Below are positions 25,323-37,800 of a stretch of DNA of 64,000 nucleotides, piece by piece. This DNA is from Monomorium pharaonis. Its lineage: Eukaryota; Arthropoda; Insecta; Hymenoptera; Formicidae. The position numbers and the translations under genes are program-made. Under the pieces are notes generated by a model, which had not been told where the DNA came from, searched no databases, and saw only the letters and a program-made list of their open reading frames with translations. Numbering within the stretch: the first letter of the stretch is position 1; every line of letters begins with the position of its first letter. Location of the stretch: the NCBI RefSeq assembly GCF_013373865.1, contig NC_050472.1, positions 4,087,276 through 4,151,275 of the forward strand, given 5' to 3'.

Positions 25323-28300
25323 CTTTCCTAATATAAACATAATTAGTAAAGATTTTAAATTCTTGCCATTGTGTGGGAACGTGATTATCGAACGTCATTA
25401 AGGTTTACCAGAAATACATACAAAGCTCAAGTTGTTATCATTTTAGTTCACATGGAGAATTATTCTGTCTCTTATTAACGACAGAGAAAAGAATGTATGC
25501 CGACGGTATTTTTATCCGATTTTGGTTAATTGACGAATAAAACGAAGCGACAGATGTGTAAGTGGAGAATTATAAATCAGACAGACTGAGAGACAGATAA
25601 ATGTATTAGTTATGAGGATCTTTAGCACGACGAAGATGCTGGTCTCATGGTCCGCGTATCATGCATCAAATCAAAAGACAGAGAAAGAAAGAGAAAAACG
25701 GAAGAAAAGAAAAACACGAAATGTTGGACAATCTTATCTCAATGAGTCATATCTTGTCGAAGAATTCCAAGCCACAGAAAATGCTCCTTGGCCAAGCGAT
25801 TTTAAATTCACGGGCTGAACACAGTCTCCATCTCATGCAGTTGCGATTATACACGTGATGCGATCAAGTCATCAGAATCACCTCCAAGACACCGAGCGTG
25901 CACGTTTCACGCTTCGTCGCCGTCTGTCCCGACTCGGACGCGGGCGGTGGAGACAGGCGTATGGTCGTATGATCATCGACCAACGTTTGGAACACTTCCG
26001 ACGTGAACGTGACAGCCCAAAGTTTCCTACGTTGGGCGTCCTTCGCCTCTATTACCATTTCGCACGAGGCGTCCTCGTAGCGATCTACGTCTTCAGACTC
26101 AGACACCTGTATAGCATTTCCGGCTGCATGTAGTCCAAACTCGAAACTTTTTCATCTACCAATTATCTGCGTTAGATTAATTTCGCCCGATCGATTATGA
26201 CTGTCTCTCATTCCATCTTACTCCATCATGAAGTTTCGAGGGTATAGCCAAGTGTGTCTGTATGTTTAACCCGAATCAAGGGACTGCTAAGCTATAGAAG
26301 CGTATTAAGTTTCTTCTCTGGCTCCAAAAGCAAACATTTAAAATTCGATTTATTATTACAACAAAAATAACGAATTATCGTGTTCCAAGTTTTTTCTTTT
26401 AGAGGCCAAAGAAGTCGCGCAATTGCATTCATAATTATTTTTACAAAGTGAATTTCATCGCGGGGAACACAAATTTGGGTCTTTTTACTGATTCAGTTAT
26501 TTCGTTCGCAAAGGCGTAACACGTTTAGTGTTCAAACTTGTTCCTTACTGATTGCTGTCTCCGATTTTTCTGTCGAGCGAGCTCCAAACTGAGACTCCTC
26601 ACAGCCAAGGCCAGCTTATGCTGCTGATTAACGTCGTTCGCGTCGAGGAACGGCTGCGGTTCGCCCTCCTGGACCGGCACACCAGCGAACGATTCGCTCA
26701 GAGCGCGTTTCAGAAGCGAACCGGCGAATCGTACAACCGCGCGATCCCTTGCGTCCAATTCTCGGCTTTCATCCGCCATTATCGGATCCTCCAGCCACTT
26801 TGACAATTGCTCGTAGACCTCCTCCAACTCGGAACAAAAATCTGCACGCGCGAAAGTTTTAAACTTTTCAGTTGGTTTATTCTTGCTCCCGCTGAGCAAA
26901 CGTCGAGCGTGAGTGATCTTTATCAAATACTCGCCAGAATTGTATTCGGTACTGAAACTGTACTTGCTGCTCGCGCTCGTATCTTTCCTCTGAAACATAG
27001 GCCCCTGACTCTGCCGGAATCGACCCAGCCATTTTTGCTCTGCCTCCAGAGACTCCTTCAGAAACTCCTCGTCCACCGTCTCGTCCCGCAAAACGAAACC
27101 CCTCGAACCTCCTCTTTTCAACCTGCAAGATTGCATCCGATAAAAGTCAATCGAAATGATATAACTACAATAAATATGTTAAATATAATAATTAAAAATA
27201 CACGCGCAATTATCTAGCATACCATTTGTATTCCACAGAACAGAAAATTAACGATGACCTAGATCATAAGGTTTTTTTTTGTTGCAGAGTTTTTTTAGCC
27301 ATTTTTAATCTGAGCGTAGATGAAAAAAAAAATCAAGATTTTTCGCTTATTGCGATTATTATTCTCTCTAAACTGTCTAGACTTTGCTTATTAATATTGT
27401 TTTATTTATTTCCACGTATCTGATAGCGTCCCGTATCTCTTCATGAACTTTGACTCACTTGATGTCTTGATCGCCAACGTGGCTACCGCTAACGCTTATG
27501 CCAACGGCGTAACTGCTCTCCCCGGAAGAGGTGTTCGAGGAAGTCACCCCGGTCGCCGTACTCTCCCGCTTGAGAGCGTCCTTCAGTCGCTGCGCGAAAG
27601 TTCCTCTTCCCTCGGGCGTATCTAACTGCGCGCTGTAGAGCTTCGTCACCTTCTGCTCCTCTTCCTCTGAAAAATCGATTCGCTTGATAGAAACACATCT
27701 TCTCTTTTTCACTCTAATCGAGTTTGGGGTTTGTCTTGTCGCACGCGTACCAGGTTCCTCATCGATAGTCTCCTTAGCGCTGTGAAAACTGTCGGTACTC
27801 TGACTGTTGCAGCTGCTGTAGACCGACATCTGACCGAGCTGCCGCGTCACCGGTAGTACCTCGCCGCTGGATCCGAGCACGATGAATCGGTTCCTTTGGC
27901 TCGTGTAACTCGCGTCCTTGCACACCTTGTGAGGGCTCGGCGATCTCATCGATTTGCCGTTAGGCCTGCTACGCACCTCCGTCGCGTTCTCCGATTTGTG
28001 GCGTTCGTCGCGCGGAGGCTGCTTGTCTGTCAAAAGGGAGGAAAGAAAGAAAAATTTTAATGACATTAAAAGAATCGTGTGAGTAAATCGCGCGAATTAC
28101 TGATCGCTTCCTCCGTAATCCCCCACCTGTCTTGGAATTATTGCTCCCCGGGAAAACCTTGTCCTCGCCCTCCGTCTCCGGCGGGGTGCTGCTGAAGCTC
28201 TCGCCGATCGGCGACAATCTGCGCGAGCCCAGGCCGACCTCCGTCTCCGGCTCGCTCTTGATCGGATCCGTGGGACTGCCGGGCACGCGCCTCTGGCGGA

Positions 28301-30620
28301 ATCCCAACAGCGACTTGTTCATCTCCCTCAGGATGTTGTCCTCCTCGAACTGCGTCAACGGCAATCGCGAGTAGTCCTCGGGATCTATGCAGCAGACCGT
28401 TACCTGCGCTCGGAAAACTGTACGATTGTTTGCCTTCTCATCGCCAGAGAGCGCGAATCCGAGACTTCCCGCACTTCACTCACCACGTTCGGATTCGGGA
28501 TACCCTCGAATATCGCCTTGTGCCGCGGATCGTTTATCCTCGCAATATGCCTGACACCCTCGATTATCAGAACTTCGTTGTCTTCTAAGGCCTCGACGGA
28601 TAGCATCGCGGCGAGCATCTCCGGATGCGTCGCCACCTGTAGAAGGATTCACATGCATCTCTTCCGGTTTGACATGGGCTGAATTTTAATTGTATATGTC
28701 AAAATGTTAAAGGGTGAATCTAGAATTCAAACAAGGAAAATAATTTGAAAACAGATGGGAGCCGCGGAAAGCGATCTGTAATTTATGTAATTTATTTAAA
28801 TCAATTCTTTGACGTCTATAACCTTTATGATATCGTAGGGATAGAGTTAAGCTTTGTTTATGAATCAATTGAACAAGAAAGAACATTTAGAAAATTTTCT
28901 CTTATTTATAAATCATAGTATGAAGCGTTCGATCTATGTTTACATGATATTTGTTTTCTTTTTCTGAACTCTAGATTCATCTAAAGTTTCGACATACAAT
29001 TAAGAATTTTTTTTACGCATAGCACTTAATCATATTTTTTCTAATTAGTTACATGTACAGTCTCCTGCGTGACATCGTCATCGAGCACGCCGCCGCCAAT
29101 TTTAGCATTCACGAAACAAACTTGTAGTACTTTTGCTTCCGCCTCGATTCTCTCCAACCGTCCCTCGTGACGTATTGTTAGCGGACAAAGAGGTACGTTA
29201 CTTTCCAGCCAATCTTCAATGGTCAGCCACTGCTTAGACGTCATCACCTGCGAATGGTAATTAAAAGCGTTTTGCACTTTGTGAAAAAAAAAAGAAGAGA
29301 GACGATTTCTGGGAAAAGAATTTGAAAAAAAATTAAATTTAATCGTATACCACGTACCTGTCTGGAAATTATCAGACGGCCTTCGAGTGCGTGCTCCGTC
29401 TCCAGATAGTTATAATAATGAAAGATACTTCTGAGCTTGGCTTTCTGTGCGTTTCTGGAAAGAGCAATAAAGTACGTGTGAAATTCTATCTCACTGTCTT
29501 TTCCGTTTTATTAAACTTAAAAAGCGATCGGGACTTTTCTTCGGCGTGGCTCTTGAAAGGCCACCACTCGAGTTACTCACTTGTGAAGGTGTCTGAAGAA
29601 GTTTGTAAAGTTGAAATCGCGCAGCGTAGGGTGAGTCTTCGCGGTTCTCTTCGGGTACGTAGAGAAGAACGCGTTCGCGATTAAGGAGGAGACAAAGGCG
29701 TAACTGTATTCGACACTGTCGCCTGAAATAAATTGATTCTCGAGTCGTCGAAGTTTTACGCAGATTCACAATTTTTGATTCGCGAGGTCGTTAGAAATAA
29801 TTTAGACAGCGAAGTATTTTTTTTTTAATAAATTGGATAGGTATGTCGGATACCTTGCTGCTGGAGACTGAAGTGTAAACCTTGCGGGGGTTTCGTAGAT
29901 TTTAAGGCCTTCGCCCTTTCCACTATTCGCGGTATTGTCTTTGTGAACACTTGCTCCCGTTCAGCGAGATCGAGATCATTGTCTAGGAAGGTCCCCAACT
30001 TGGAGAATAGGTCGGCGTCCTGCACGTCTTCCTCGGGATCGAGGCTTATGCTGAACGAAACAAATCCATAGAGCGTTTTAGCGTTGTAAAAACAGTTGTG
30101 AACTTCGTTCACATTATATTACTTATTGCATGCAATATTATCTAAATAACAATGTCCAAAACCGAAACGTCTTAAACATGTTTTTAGACACCATGTTTAA
30201 AAAATGACATTAAAATATCTTTGAGATATTTTATGTTCAAATTTTGAACACGCGTGCTGTTTGTAGTTAATTATTTGCCCACGTAAATACATACATCGTA
30301 TTTATTTCAGAATGCAAATTAACTTGGCGAAGTAAATATACCCTCTAAATATCTCTAGAATTAATAAACACTTGAAAATTGCACAGATGCAATTTTCACT
30401 CTTTTAGAGTAACGTTTTACTCTACGGGATTTAAAGAGTGATTAGATGATACGCAAAAAGCAACGCGAGTGGAATAACTCGAGTCGTACTTGCACATGTC
30501 ATGCAGTCGTTGCATCGCGTCTATTAGGTCCTCGGAGTTTTTAGCCGTGGCGGCTTTGTCCAGCTGCTTTACGATAGCCGGCCACCAAGGCAGGTCGCAC
30601 GGTAGCATTACTAGAGCCAT
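24827..30620 (-). CDS. Divergent poly(ADP-ribose) glycohydrolase (PARG)-fold protein with a large insertion; probable pseudoenzyme
   Basis: Twelve coding exons: 30620-30490, 30050-29854, 29722-29581, 29454-29358, 29247-29053, 28636-28484, 28403-28127, 28026-27459, 27122-26549, 26106-25882, 25224-25045 and 24985-24827. All are GT-AG with consistent phases; the product is 965 aa. Residues 1-190 match the helical PARG accessory region (LIANAFFSTYP, DFNFTNFFRH). Residues 229-254 hold the signature loop IGGGVLDDDVTQETVH. Residues 278-345 continue the macrodomain (LEDNEVLIIEG, ILREMNKSLLGF). The last strand, PVATGNWGCG, is not reached until 866-875. Residues 341-853 are therefore an insertion, Ser- and charge-rich with some helices. 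Active PARG has Gln-Glu-Glu in the signature; here it is Gln-Glu-Thr (Thr252). An acceptor at 30628 before the ATG implies an upstream non-coding exon. Fold assignment is strong; hydrolase activity is doubtful. Confidence 0.9.
25272..25319 (+). repeat. (TA)n microsatellite
   Basis: About 24 TA units in an intron of the PARG-like gene. Confidence 0.95.
26690..26737 (-). other. Candidate PKA regulatory-subunit docking helix inside the PARG-like insertion
   Basis: Codons 716-731 of the PARG-like protein encode VVRFAGSLLKRALSES. Hydrophobic residues fall at V716, F719/A720, L723/L724 and A727/L728, with S731 closing the pattern. This fits the A-kinase-anchoring amphipathic-helix consensus at every fixed position. 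It follows a charged segment predicted helical by composition (EELEEVYEQLSKWLEDP-like). The match is to a degenerate consensus, so chance is possible. Confidence 0.4.
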
Positions 30621-32448
30621 TCTGGATCTGCGAGGCACAGAAAAGGAAAATAATCGAAATCGTGTACAATTTAAGCGGAGCGACCGTCGGGCTTACTCGT
30701 CTTTTGATTGATTGTACTCCTCGTCAGAGAAAAACGCGTCGAACGAATCTTTCGGAAGCTATAGCTACCTGCGGCATTGCGATTTTTCATGCGTTTAACG
30801 GAGCGATGGTTTGGCAACGCGCTGATCGATTTGAATTTACAGTCGTGACGTGATATGTCAAAGCTACGCGTGATGGACGCGCCGAAGTAACGCGATCGCA
30901 AAATAAAACCGGCCGGGAAAGTTAATCGGTCCCCACCCCTACACATAAATCTCCCGTCCCGTGATCGCCCGATTGCATTTACATGCGATACAATCACGGA
31001 TTTATTTGCCGATCGATTTACAATTTCCTTGCCGATTATGTGGTTGAAATCGAATTCAAATTGAAGCTCAATGAGTTAATGTTTATGCTAATAACTGTTA
31101 TCCTTGAATCTTTGTATTTTTATCCCTGACTTTTAATTTTATTTTTAAGTTTTTTTTTTTTGCTTAAATTTTGTAACTGAAGAGTTCGAGCTTAAATTTT
31201 TAGAGATTTGGATTTTAGAGATTGAATTTCTAGGCGCTCAAATCAGATCGTGCATCCTGAGCACAGATGCTAAAATCTTAAATTTACGTCTAAATAAAAA
31301 AAAAAATGTTTTCCAATTCTTTTTAAAATATTTAAAACTTCAAAATATTAAGTAGACTTTTGAAATAAAATTATCCCTCGGATTTTTGAATAGCCTAGCA
31401 GATTAATGCGAGGATTGGATTCCGGTCCTTTTCGTTCTGTCGATTGTTTGCGCGATCGCGCGTAAAATCTAAAGAGCGTAATCGTTCGTATTCCCTCGCG
31501 AGGAAAACGCCTGGTCGCCCACGCAGGCGCAGGCCAGAGGGTTGACTGATGGTTAGTAACCTCGTCCCACGAGGCGAATATAATTAGTCTCTCTCTTTCA
31601 CCGGGCAGGGAATTCGTCGACGGGAACGACGACGCACGACAACGGCGACGACGATGATGACGAGCGTGCGACGGCCGTCCCCTCGGCCCTCCGGCGTCGA
31701 CAACCACCACGTTTACATAATCACCTCCTTTGTTCCTCCTCGCGGCCTAGGTCGGATCAGCTGACGCGTATGAACGGGTCTCACGTCTCGCGTCCCGTCG
31801 TCGCGACGACGACGACGACGTCGTTCACCGACGGCGACGTTCCCGGCGCCCTGATCGCACCCACGAGACGCCGGCACATAGTCGAGTCGGGGGGGAGGGG
31901 GGCCGCACGGCGGACCCTCGCGGACTTTCGCTACTCGCCGGCTAGGATCAACCCCGCGATTTCGGTCCGTTGGAATCGTCGCCGTCCTTCGTCGTTCAGG
32001 TCTCCGTGTCTCGCGTTCCTTCCGCTTCAATATGCTCCGGAAGCAGCGTTAGGCGGGAAGAGTCTTTGGAGACCAACGACGTCTTCTCGGTCCTTGGCTC
32101 TCCCAGGTTCCAGACGAGAGAGAGGGGCTGTTTTTTCTTTTCTCCGGAAATCTGGAAATCCCGAGCACGCGAGCGTGTCGCACCCCTCCCGCCGCGCCGG
32201 CTCGATTGATCGTCGTCGCGGCCGCAGCGGAGCGGAGCTGAAGGGCCGCGCGAGTAGCGAACCGTTACTACTGCGGCCTGGACTACTACCCGTTACTACT
32301 GCCACCGCCGCTGCCGCCTCCGCCTCCGCCGCGCCGCTCGCTGTCCGTAACCACTGCCGCACCACGTCCCCCCTCGTGGCACCCTAACGATCGTCCCGTC
32401 TCTGTCGCTACTTTAAGCGTCGCGAGCGACGGTCAGCGTCGCACCTGC

Positions 32449-32456
32449 TATTTATA
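32449..32456 (-). promoter_or_regulatory. TATA box, candidate promoter of the PARG-like gene
   Basis: TATAAATA on the minus strand, next to a CpG-rich block that lies downstream in the direction of the PARG-like gene. The first coding exon of that gene has an acceptor (30628-30629), so a leader exon starting near 32420 is plausible. A possible donor, GGAG|GTGATT, lies near 31725. Confidence 0.35.
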
Positions 32457-33816
32457 GAAAGCGGCGCCGGCGCCCTGCCAAACTCTATATAGACGCGATA
32501 TTGTGTAGTAAGTCAAAAATTGACCGGACTACGCTGGTCGGGATCTGCTTGGAAAAGACCGCGCGTCACGTGCTCTTTCAAATGTTTTTTTTTTTTTTAA
32601 TGAAGGAGAGCACACGGTTTGAATAAATTTTATTTGATGGTGTGTTCGATGGCGAACGGAAGTCTTCTTTCACGATTAGTTGAAATATTTTTCAGACTTG
32701 AGATGGTATAGGATTCTTACAAAATAGAGAATTGATGTTGATATAAATAAAAAATAGCTTGACAGAATTAGTTTATGAATTATAAACTTGAATAATTTTT
32801 TGAGACGTATTGTTTTTAATAGTTATATCGCGTTTTCAGCAATCTTGGCAGAAACTGTTTTTTTTTCTTCTTATTTTATAGTAAATTAATTTTTTTTCTA
32901 AATGAATATCTTCGTTGAACAAATTCTTGTGAATATAAGAATTACGCGATTTCTCGGAATTTATTGTCAAAATCTGGTTTTAAATTGGAGCTTGTTGCGA
33001 GAATGCATAATACTATAATAGAATATACGTTTTGTAAGTGCACTTCATTCACGAGCTCTTCTATGCTATTGAAGTACCGATGTAGAAGACTACTACTATA
33101 CCGATAGTAGGTTGCAAATATTTCATATGAAATAGGGGAAAGTGTGATGCTTGACATATTTTCTCTTTGCTTTTTTAATTTCGAAATAAAACGCGTATGC
33201 ATCACAATTCGTGAAACGATATGAATGAAGGATCGATGCCGCTTTTTTTTTTAGCATCGATCAATCTCGAACAGAGATACGTCTGACATTTTGACTTGGC
33301 GAGAAAAGCCAGTAATCCGATACGAAGCTAACAGTGGCAAACTATTGGCAGTTTGCCATCAGCAACCTTGTACCAGATTTACTCAACGTTTACTCATAAC
33401 TATTTATATGTTGCACGCTTGTGCACAATCTATCTTCAATATACTCTGCCGATTCATTCACCGATGGTTTAGCTTTGAATATCGCGTTATAAGATTTATT
33501 ATTGCATTTATAATAATAATTCAGTATATGTGTTATATTAGACGAGTGAAATTTACAAAAGTAAAAACTAATTAATTTCATTTTTCCAAGTTCATAATTT
33601 TATAATATTAAGCAGTTAATTAGTTTACAACTTTATCAATTTTCTTTACTCCTTTACTGTTATTTTAAGGAAATAATTAGTTTAATAACTATAATTGTGT
33701 GAAAATTTCGTTATAACACACATTTTTACACACAATTATACTTACAATAATAAAATTAAATAATAATTAAGTGTGTATATTATATTACAAGATATATTTT
33801 CGAAAACTAAAACTAT

Positions 33817-33963
33817 TACCCAGATAGCACAGAGAGTTCAAAAAGAACTCAATTGTATGTTATCAATTATGAATTCTTTTTAAGATGGAAAAAGAATTCT
33901 TTTTGTGAAAAGAATTGTGACATACAATTGAATTCTTTTTGAACTTTCTGTGCTATCTGGGTA
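33817..33963. mobile_element. MITE-like palindromic element
   Basis: TACCCAGATAGCACAGAGAG at the left is mirrored by TCTGTGCTATCTGGGTA at the right. The inverted repeats extend about 45 bases inward with few mismatches and leave a short AT-rich centre. The terminal TA on both sides would fit a TA target duplication, as made by Tc1/mariner-type transposases. It has no coding capacity. Confidence 0.75.
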
Positions 33964-34859
33964 GTTTCATATTTGATAAATCCTTTATAAATCTGTGAAT
34001 ACACACACAAACATGTAATTAGTTTTTACAACTTTATCAATTTTCCTTACTCCTTATTTTATTAGAGTTTGACTTTTGAAAGACTTACATTCTACATATA
34101 TGTATAACGAGGATGCAATATAATATATGTAGTATGTATATTATTATGCATATAAGTATTACAGTGCAATGCAGCACTCACATCAAATAACCGCGTCGAA
34201 CCCAGTCTCCAGTGTGACAGTGGCAATTACGATATCGCAACAGAATATCGTAATTTCCTACGGAATCGCCGTTTTGTAATATTTAATACTCATGCATTGT
34301 ATCCCGCCACTGTGCACGGCACAAAGACGAATAAATTAGAGCGTTTCGAAATGCGCGGCGGGAGTGGGCTGTGCTTTTGGATCGGCGCGCTCACACGCGC
34401 GGAGATATCAACGCCCGATCGAGAGAGATCTCGCCTAATTCGCATAATTGGAATTGAAGTCTCCGCCGTGTCATCACGCGAAATCCACTCGGGGGGGCAC
34501 CGCGCGTCGTTCCTCCATCCTATTTTACACATTACACCGCGTATTCTTGCCGTTTTATCACTCGCTTGTTGCCAAATACCGAAGATGAATAAAAAAAACG
34601 ACGCATAATTTTACGATGCAAAAATCGTAAAATTTCCTCAGCTTTTGTAAATCAGGAGGCATTAAGAAAATACTCATTGCCTCAGGAAAACATAGGTTTA
34701 CTCAATCAACAATTTTATTTTACTCGAGACTGGTTGAAACATTCTCGAGTGTCAACCTTCATTCAATTGCTATATAAATGAGCGTTATGACTCGATAAGT
34801 CATTCGATATACGCTTGCGCTATTATGGTCGTGCTCGTGAGACTCGATTAGAGTTCTAC

Positions 34860-34867
34860 TGACGTCA
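34860..34867. promoter_or_regulatory. Full palindromic CRE/ATF site
   Basis: TGACGTCA in non-coding DNA between the divergent PARG-like and filamin-type genes, about 500 bases before the CpG-rich block at 35340. One 8-base match is weak evidence. Confidence 0.25.
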
Positions 34868-37800
34868 CGGAAAGGCGCCGGATAGGGTATGAAATAAGCA
34901 GCACAAGCTAAACAGCGAGATGTTTATTAATATGTTCGCCCGTCGTTCAGGTGCAGAGAAATTCGCCTGTTCGTATGCAGCGCAGACGATTGCGGTTCCG
35001 ACAGGTGCCACCACCTTGCGGAAACGCTGGCGCGCTTCTTCTGCCGTCTAGAACTCAGGAAAGTATCAGTCGCGGAACTTGCGGCGAACTCCAATAAATG
35101 ATGTAGGTACAGCTAGAACAAAAGTACACAGGCTTGCGAAAGAAACGTATTCTCAGGTGAGAAATGTCGATTTTAATTAAAAATAGACTGTTATACATTC
35201 ATTTCCATGTCATCCTTACAAAATAGAATCTAATCTCGACGCTTTCGCGAAATTTTAAAGGACTCTGGACCTTCCTCTCGATCACGGCGGTGATTCCGAG
35301 ATGATTCTCTAGATTTTAGTCGGGTAACAAATCGGCGTGGAAAATGCTCAAATCTTCGTCTCTCGGCTCTACGTGCCGTTTGACGACGAGACCCCATGTC
35401 GGCGCCATGTTGACGTTCGCCGCTACGTTCCTGCTGCCATTACAATCGCTCTCGGACCCCACGGTCCCACAACGGGCGATTGTATCGGAGGAAGGGGTCT
35501 CCATGTCGGTTCAGTGAGCTCACGCACGTCGAACACTCATCAGCTCACGGCGCCGCGGCGGTACGTCCAAAAATGGCGTTCCTCGCGTTAGCGTAGTTCG
35601 CCGTCGCCGTCTTCGCCGCAGCCCGTCGTCGACGTTCGTCAGCGTCGTCACGATCCGCTCGCCGAACGATCCGGTGGAGCCGAGGGGCGCCAGCCCGAGG
35701 AACAGCCAACGTAAATATAGCAGTTCGCATACCGTGCGTTCCTACGTCCTACGTGCGTGCGTGCGTGCGGTTACGTGGGCGAGTGTGGATGCGTGCCTGT
35801 GTGCATGTGCGTTTCCGTTGAGGTACACGCGACGACGATGACGACGAGTACCCTCCGGATGCGGCGTGCGACGTCGTGGAGTTTCTACGTCGTCGCTTCT
35901 ACCGAGCAGACAACGACTGGACTGACGAACAGGGGGACTCCGTTTATCACAAAGTGCTTCTGACGAGGTGCTTGAACGATAAGCTTTATCCTCGAAGTAA
36001 TCGTTGAACGATTAAAACGTACCGGCAGCGCCGTTTACCTATGACAATTCGGAAGAGCTGTCGAGAGCGATACGATGGCGATCACGAGGATGCTTGTGGA
36101 ATGAGGAGTCTTCAATCTGAAATCTAGAATATCAGAGAAGGATGAAAATTTACAAGCCCTAATTTGTGAGACCGAAGGTTTCTAAGAGCTTCTTTAAAAG
36201 CTTCAGGGGATTCATGTTACCAAGGATACGCGAGTTTAATCAAATATTTCTGAATATTCGAGAATCTAGACTCGATGATCAATTTCAAGGAAGATCTTGG
36301 AGCTTGCAATAGAATTCTGCACAAGATCTTTTAGCAATTTATAGAAAAAGTGCGAAAGAGTCATAAGTTTATAATGACCTAGATCGAAAATCCATTTTAA
36401 CATCCCCGTTTTTTTTCTCTCTCCAATGAAGCAAGAGCCTGATAAACCGAGTCCCGCGCTGTTACTTCACACTGCCTCTTCGACTTCGATCCGTCGACGA
36501 TTGCGCAATCTCCGTTCAACGTGCGAAACGTCCGATAACGATCTTCCGTCCAGCTAATCCGGAACGGTCATCTAGATCGTTCGATTCACGCCAATTTTTC
36601 AGAGCGGCGGGAGATACGTGCGTGTGCCTGCGTGCATGCGTGCGCGGTGAATAAAATTTGAGAGCGCGCGGTGAAAGTCGTTGCATACACCCGCCGCGGC
36701 GTGTATCGCTTAGTGAATTTGATTCACGGGTGTCGTTCACGTGCGGATGCGCGAGAGCGATCCTCGTTCGATTTCGCCTGACACGTTCTGATAAGCCCCG
36801 AGATTTATCTTTCCCGGCAAGTGTCCCGCGACATTGTTGTGGAAACGTGCGTTTAAAGAAAGAGCAAACAATAGCGGCCCTCTTGACAAACCCAATTCTC
36901 CCACGGTGATTCTTTATTACGTCTCAATTACGCTACCCCTTTTTTTCAAGCGCGTTTACCGAGTCACGCGATCTTATAGCGCGGTCGGACGCAGATTCGT
37001 TCGCGGACCATTACGTAATACGCGCGAAAACGGCGGAGTTTTTAATTAACGCCTGGGCCTATTTGTCCGAAAGTCGGGGGAAAGAGCCCGCTGTTGATCG
37101 GTCGCGACGACCGCGCTCTGCCCACCGTAGATATTTACGCACTTACGCAAGCAAGTCACCGGTCAGACGAGCTTACGGGAGACAACAATGATGTCATGCG
37201 GCGATGAGACAACTCGCCGCCGCTGGCGTGCACGGATTATTACGCATAAACTTGGAAAATCGCGACGCGCCTACATGCATGGAAATTTTGTTTCCCCTTG
37301 TTCTAAGTTTTGCGAGATCGCGTCGGGAGATTATCGAGGGTAGTTTAACGTTTTCAACGGCAAAATTCTCGCGTTGAGACACACCGTCTGACTCAAACGA
37401 CCGCCGGAAGCACGGATTAGCCTCAGAAACGGAACCCGGCTGCGGCTTGCCTCGCGATAGCATCTCTCGACTCGGGTTCTCTTGCGTGGAAAAGTAGACG
37501 GCTGCAACCTAAATTTTTACGTTAATAAAAAAAATTTTTTTTACTGCTCGATATACGAGCACCGAGCGTGTCGCTTATTCCGCTCGCAATTAGCGAGAGT
37601 CTCCCGATAAGACGCGCCTCGACGCCTCCCCGATCTTTTTTATTAACGTCTCCAGCGTAAGTGGGTTATCACGCGAGTCCCAAGTGAGTTGCTGAAAAAA
37701 AAAAAAAAAGTTTATCATTTATCTCACGCATTTATTTCACTGTTCGCGTGCCGCTTCGGTTTCTAGCGGAGTTTGCCCTCAACGCTTTCTTGCGCGGTTT

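Larger units (their letters stand above)
25225..30489 (-). other. Longer introns of the PARG-like gene: no genes seen
   Basis: Introns above 300 bases are 25225-25881 (contains a TA microsatellite), 26107-26548, 27123-27458, 28637-29052 and 30051-30489. All are AT-rich; none has a supported ORF. Confidence 0.6.

Noticed and set aside
25612..25858. Two Lys/Glu-rich plus-strand ORFs
   Set aside because: They lie wholly in an intron of the PARG-like gene on the other strand and show no domain.
29358..29444. Alternative acceptor of PARG-like exon 4 ending at 29445
   Set aside because: It would shift the frame and hit a stop before the exon end; the acceptor at 29455-29456 keeps phase.
31770..32387. 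205-aa ORF in the CpG-rich block
   Set aside because: Ala/Arg/Ser-rich frame with opposite-strand ORFs; fits a promoter or leader region better than a protein.
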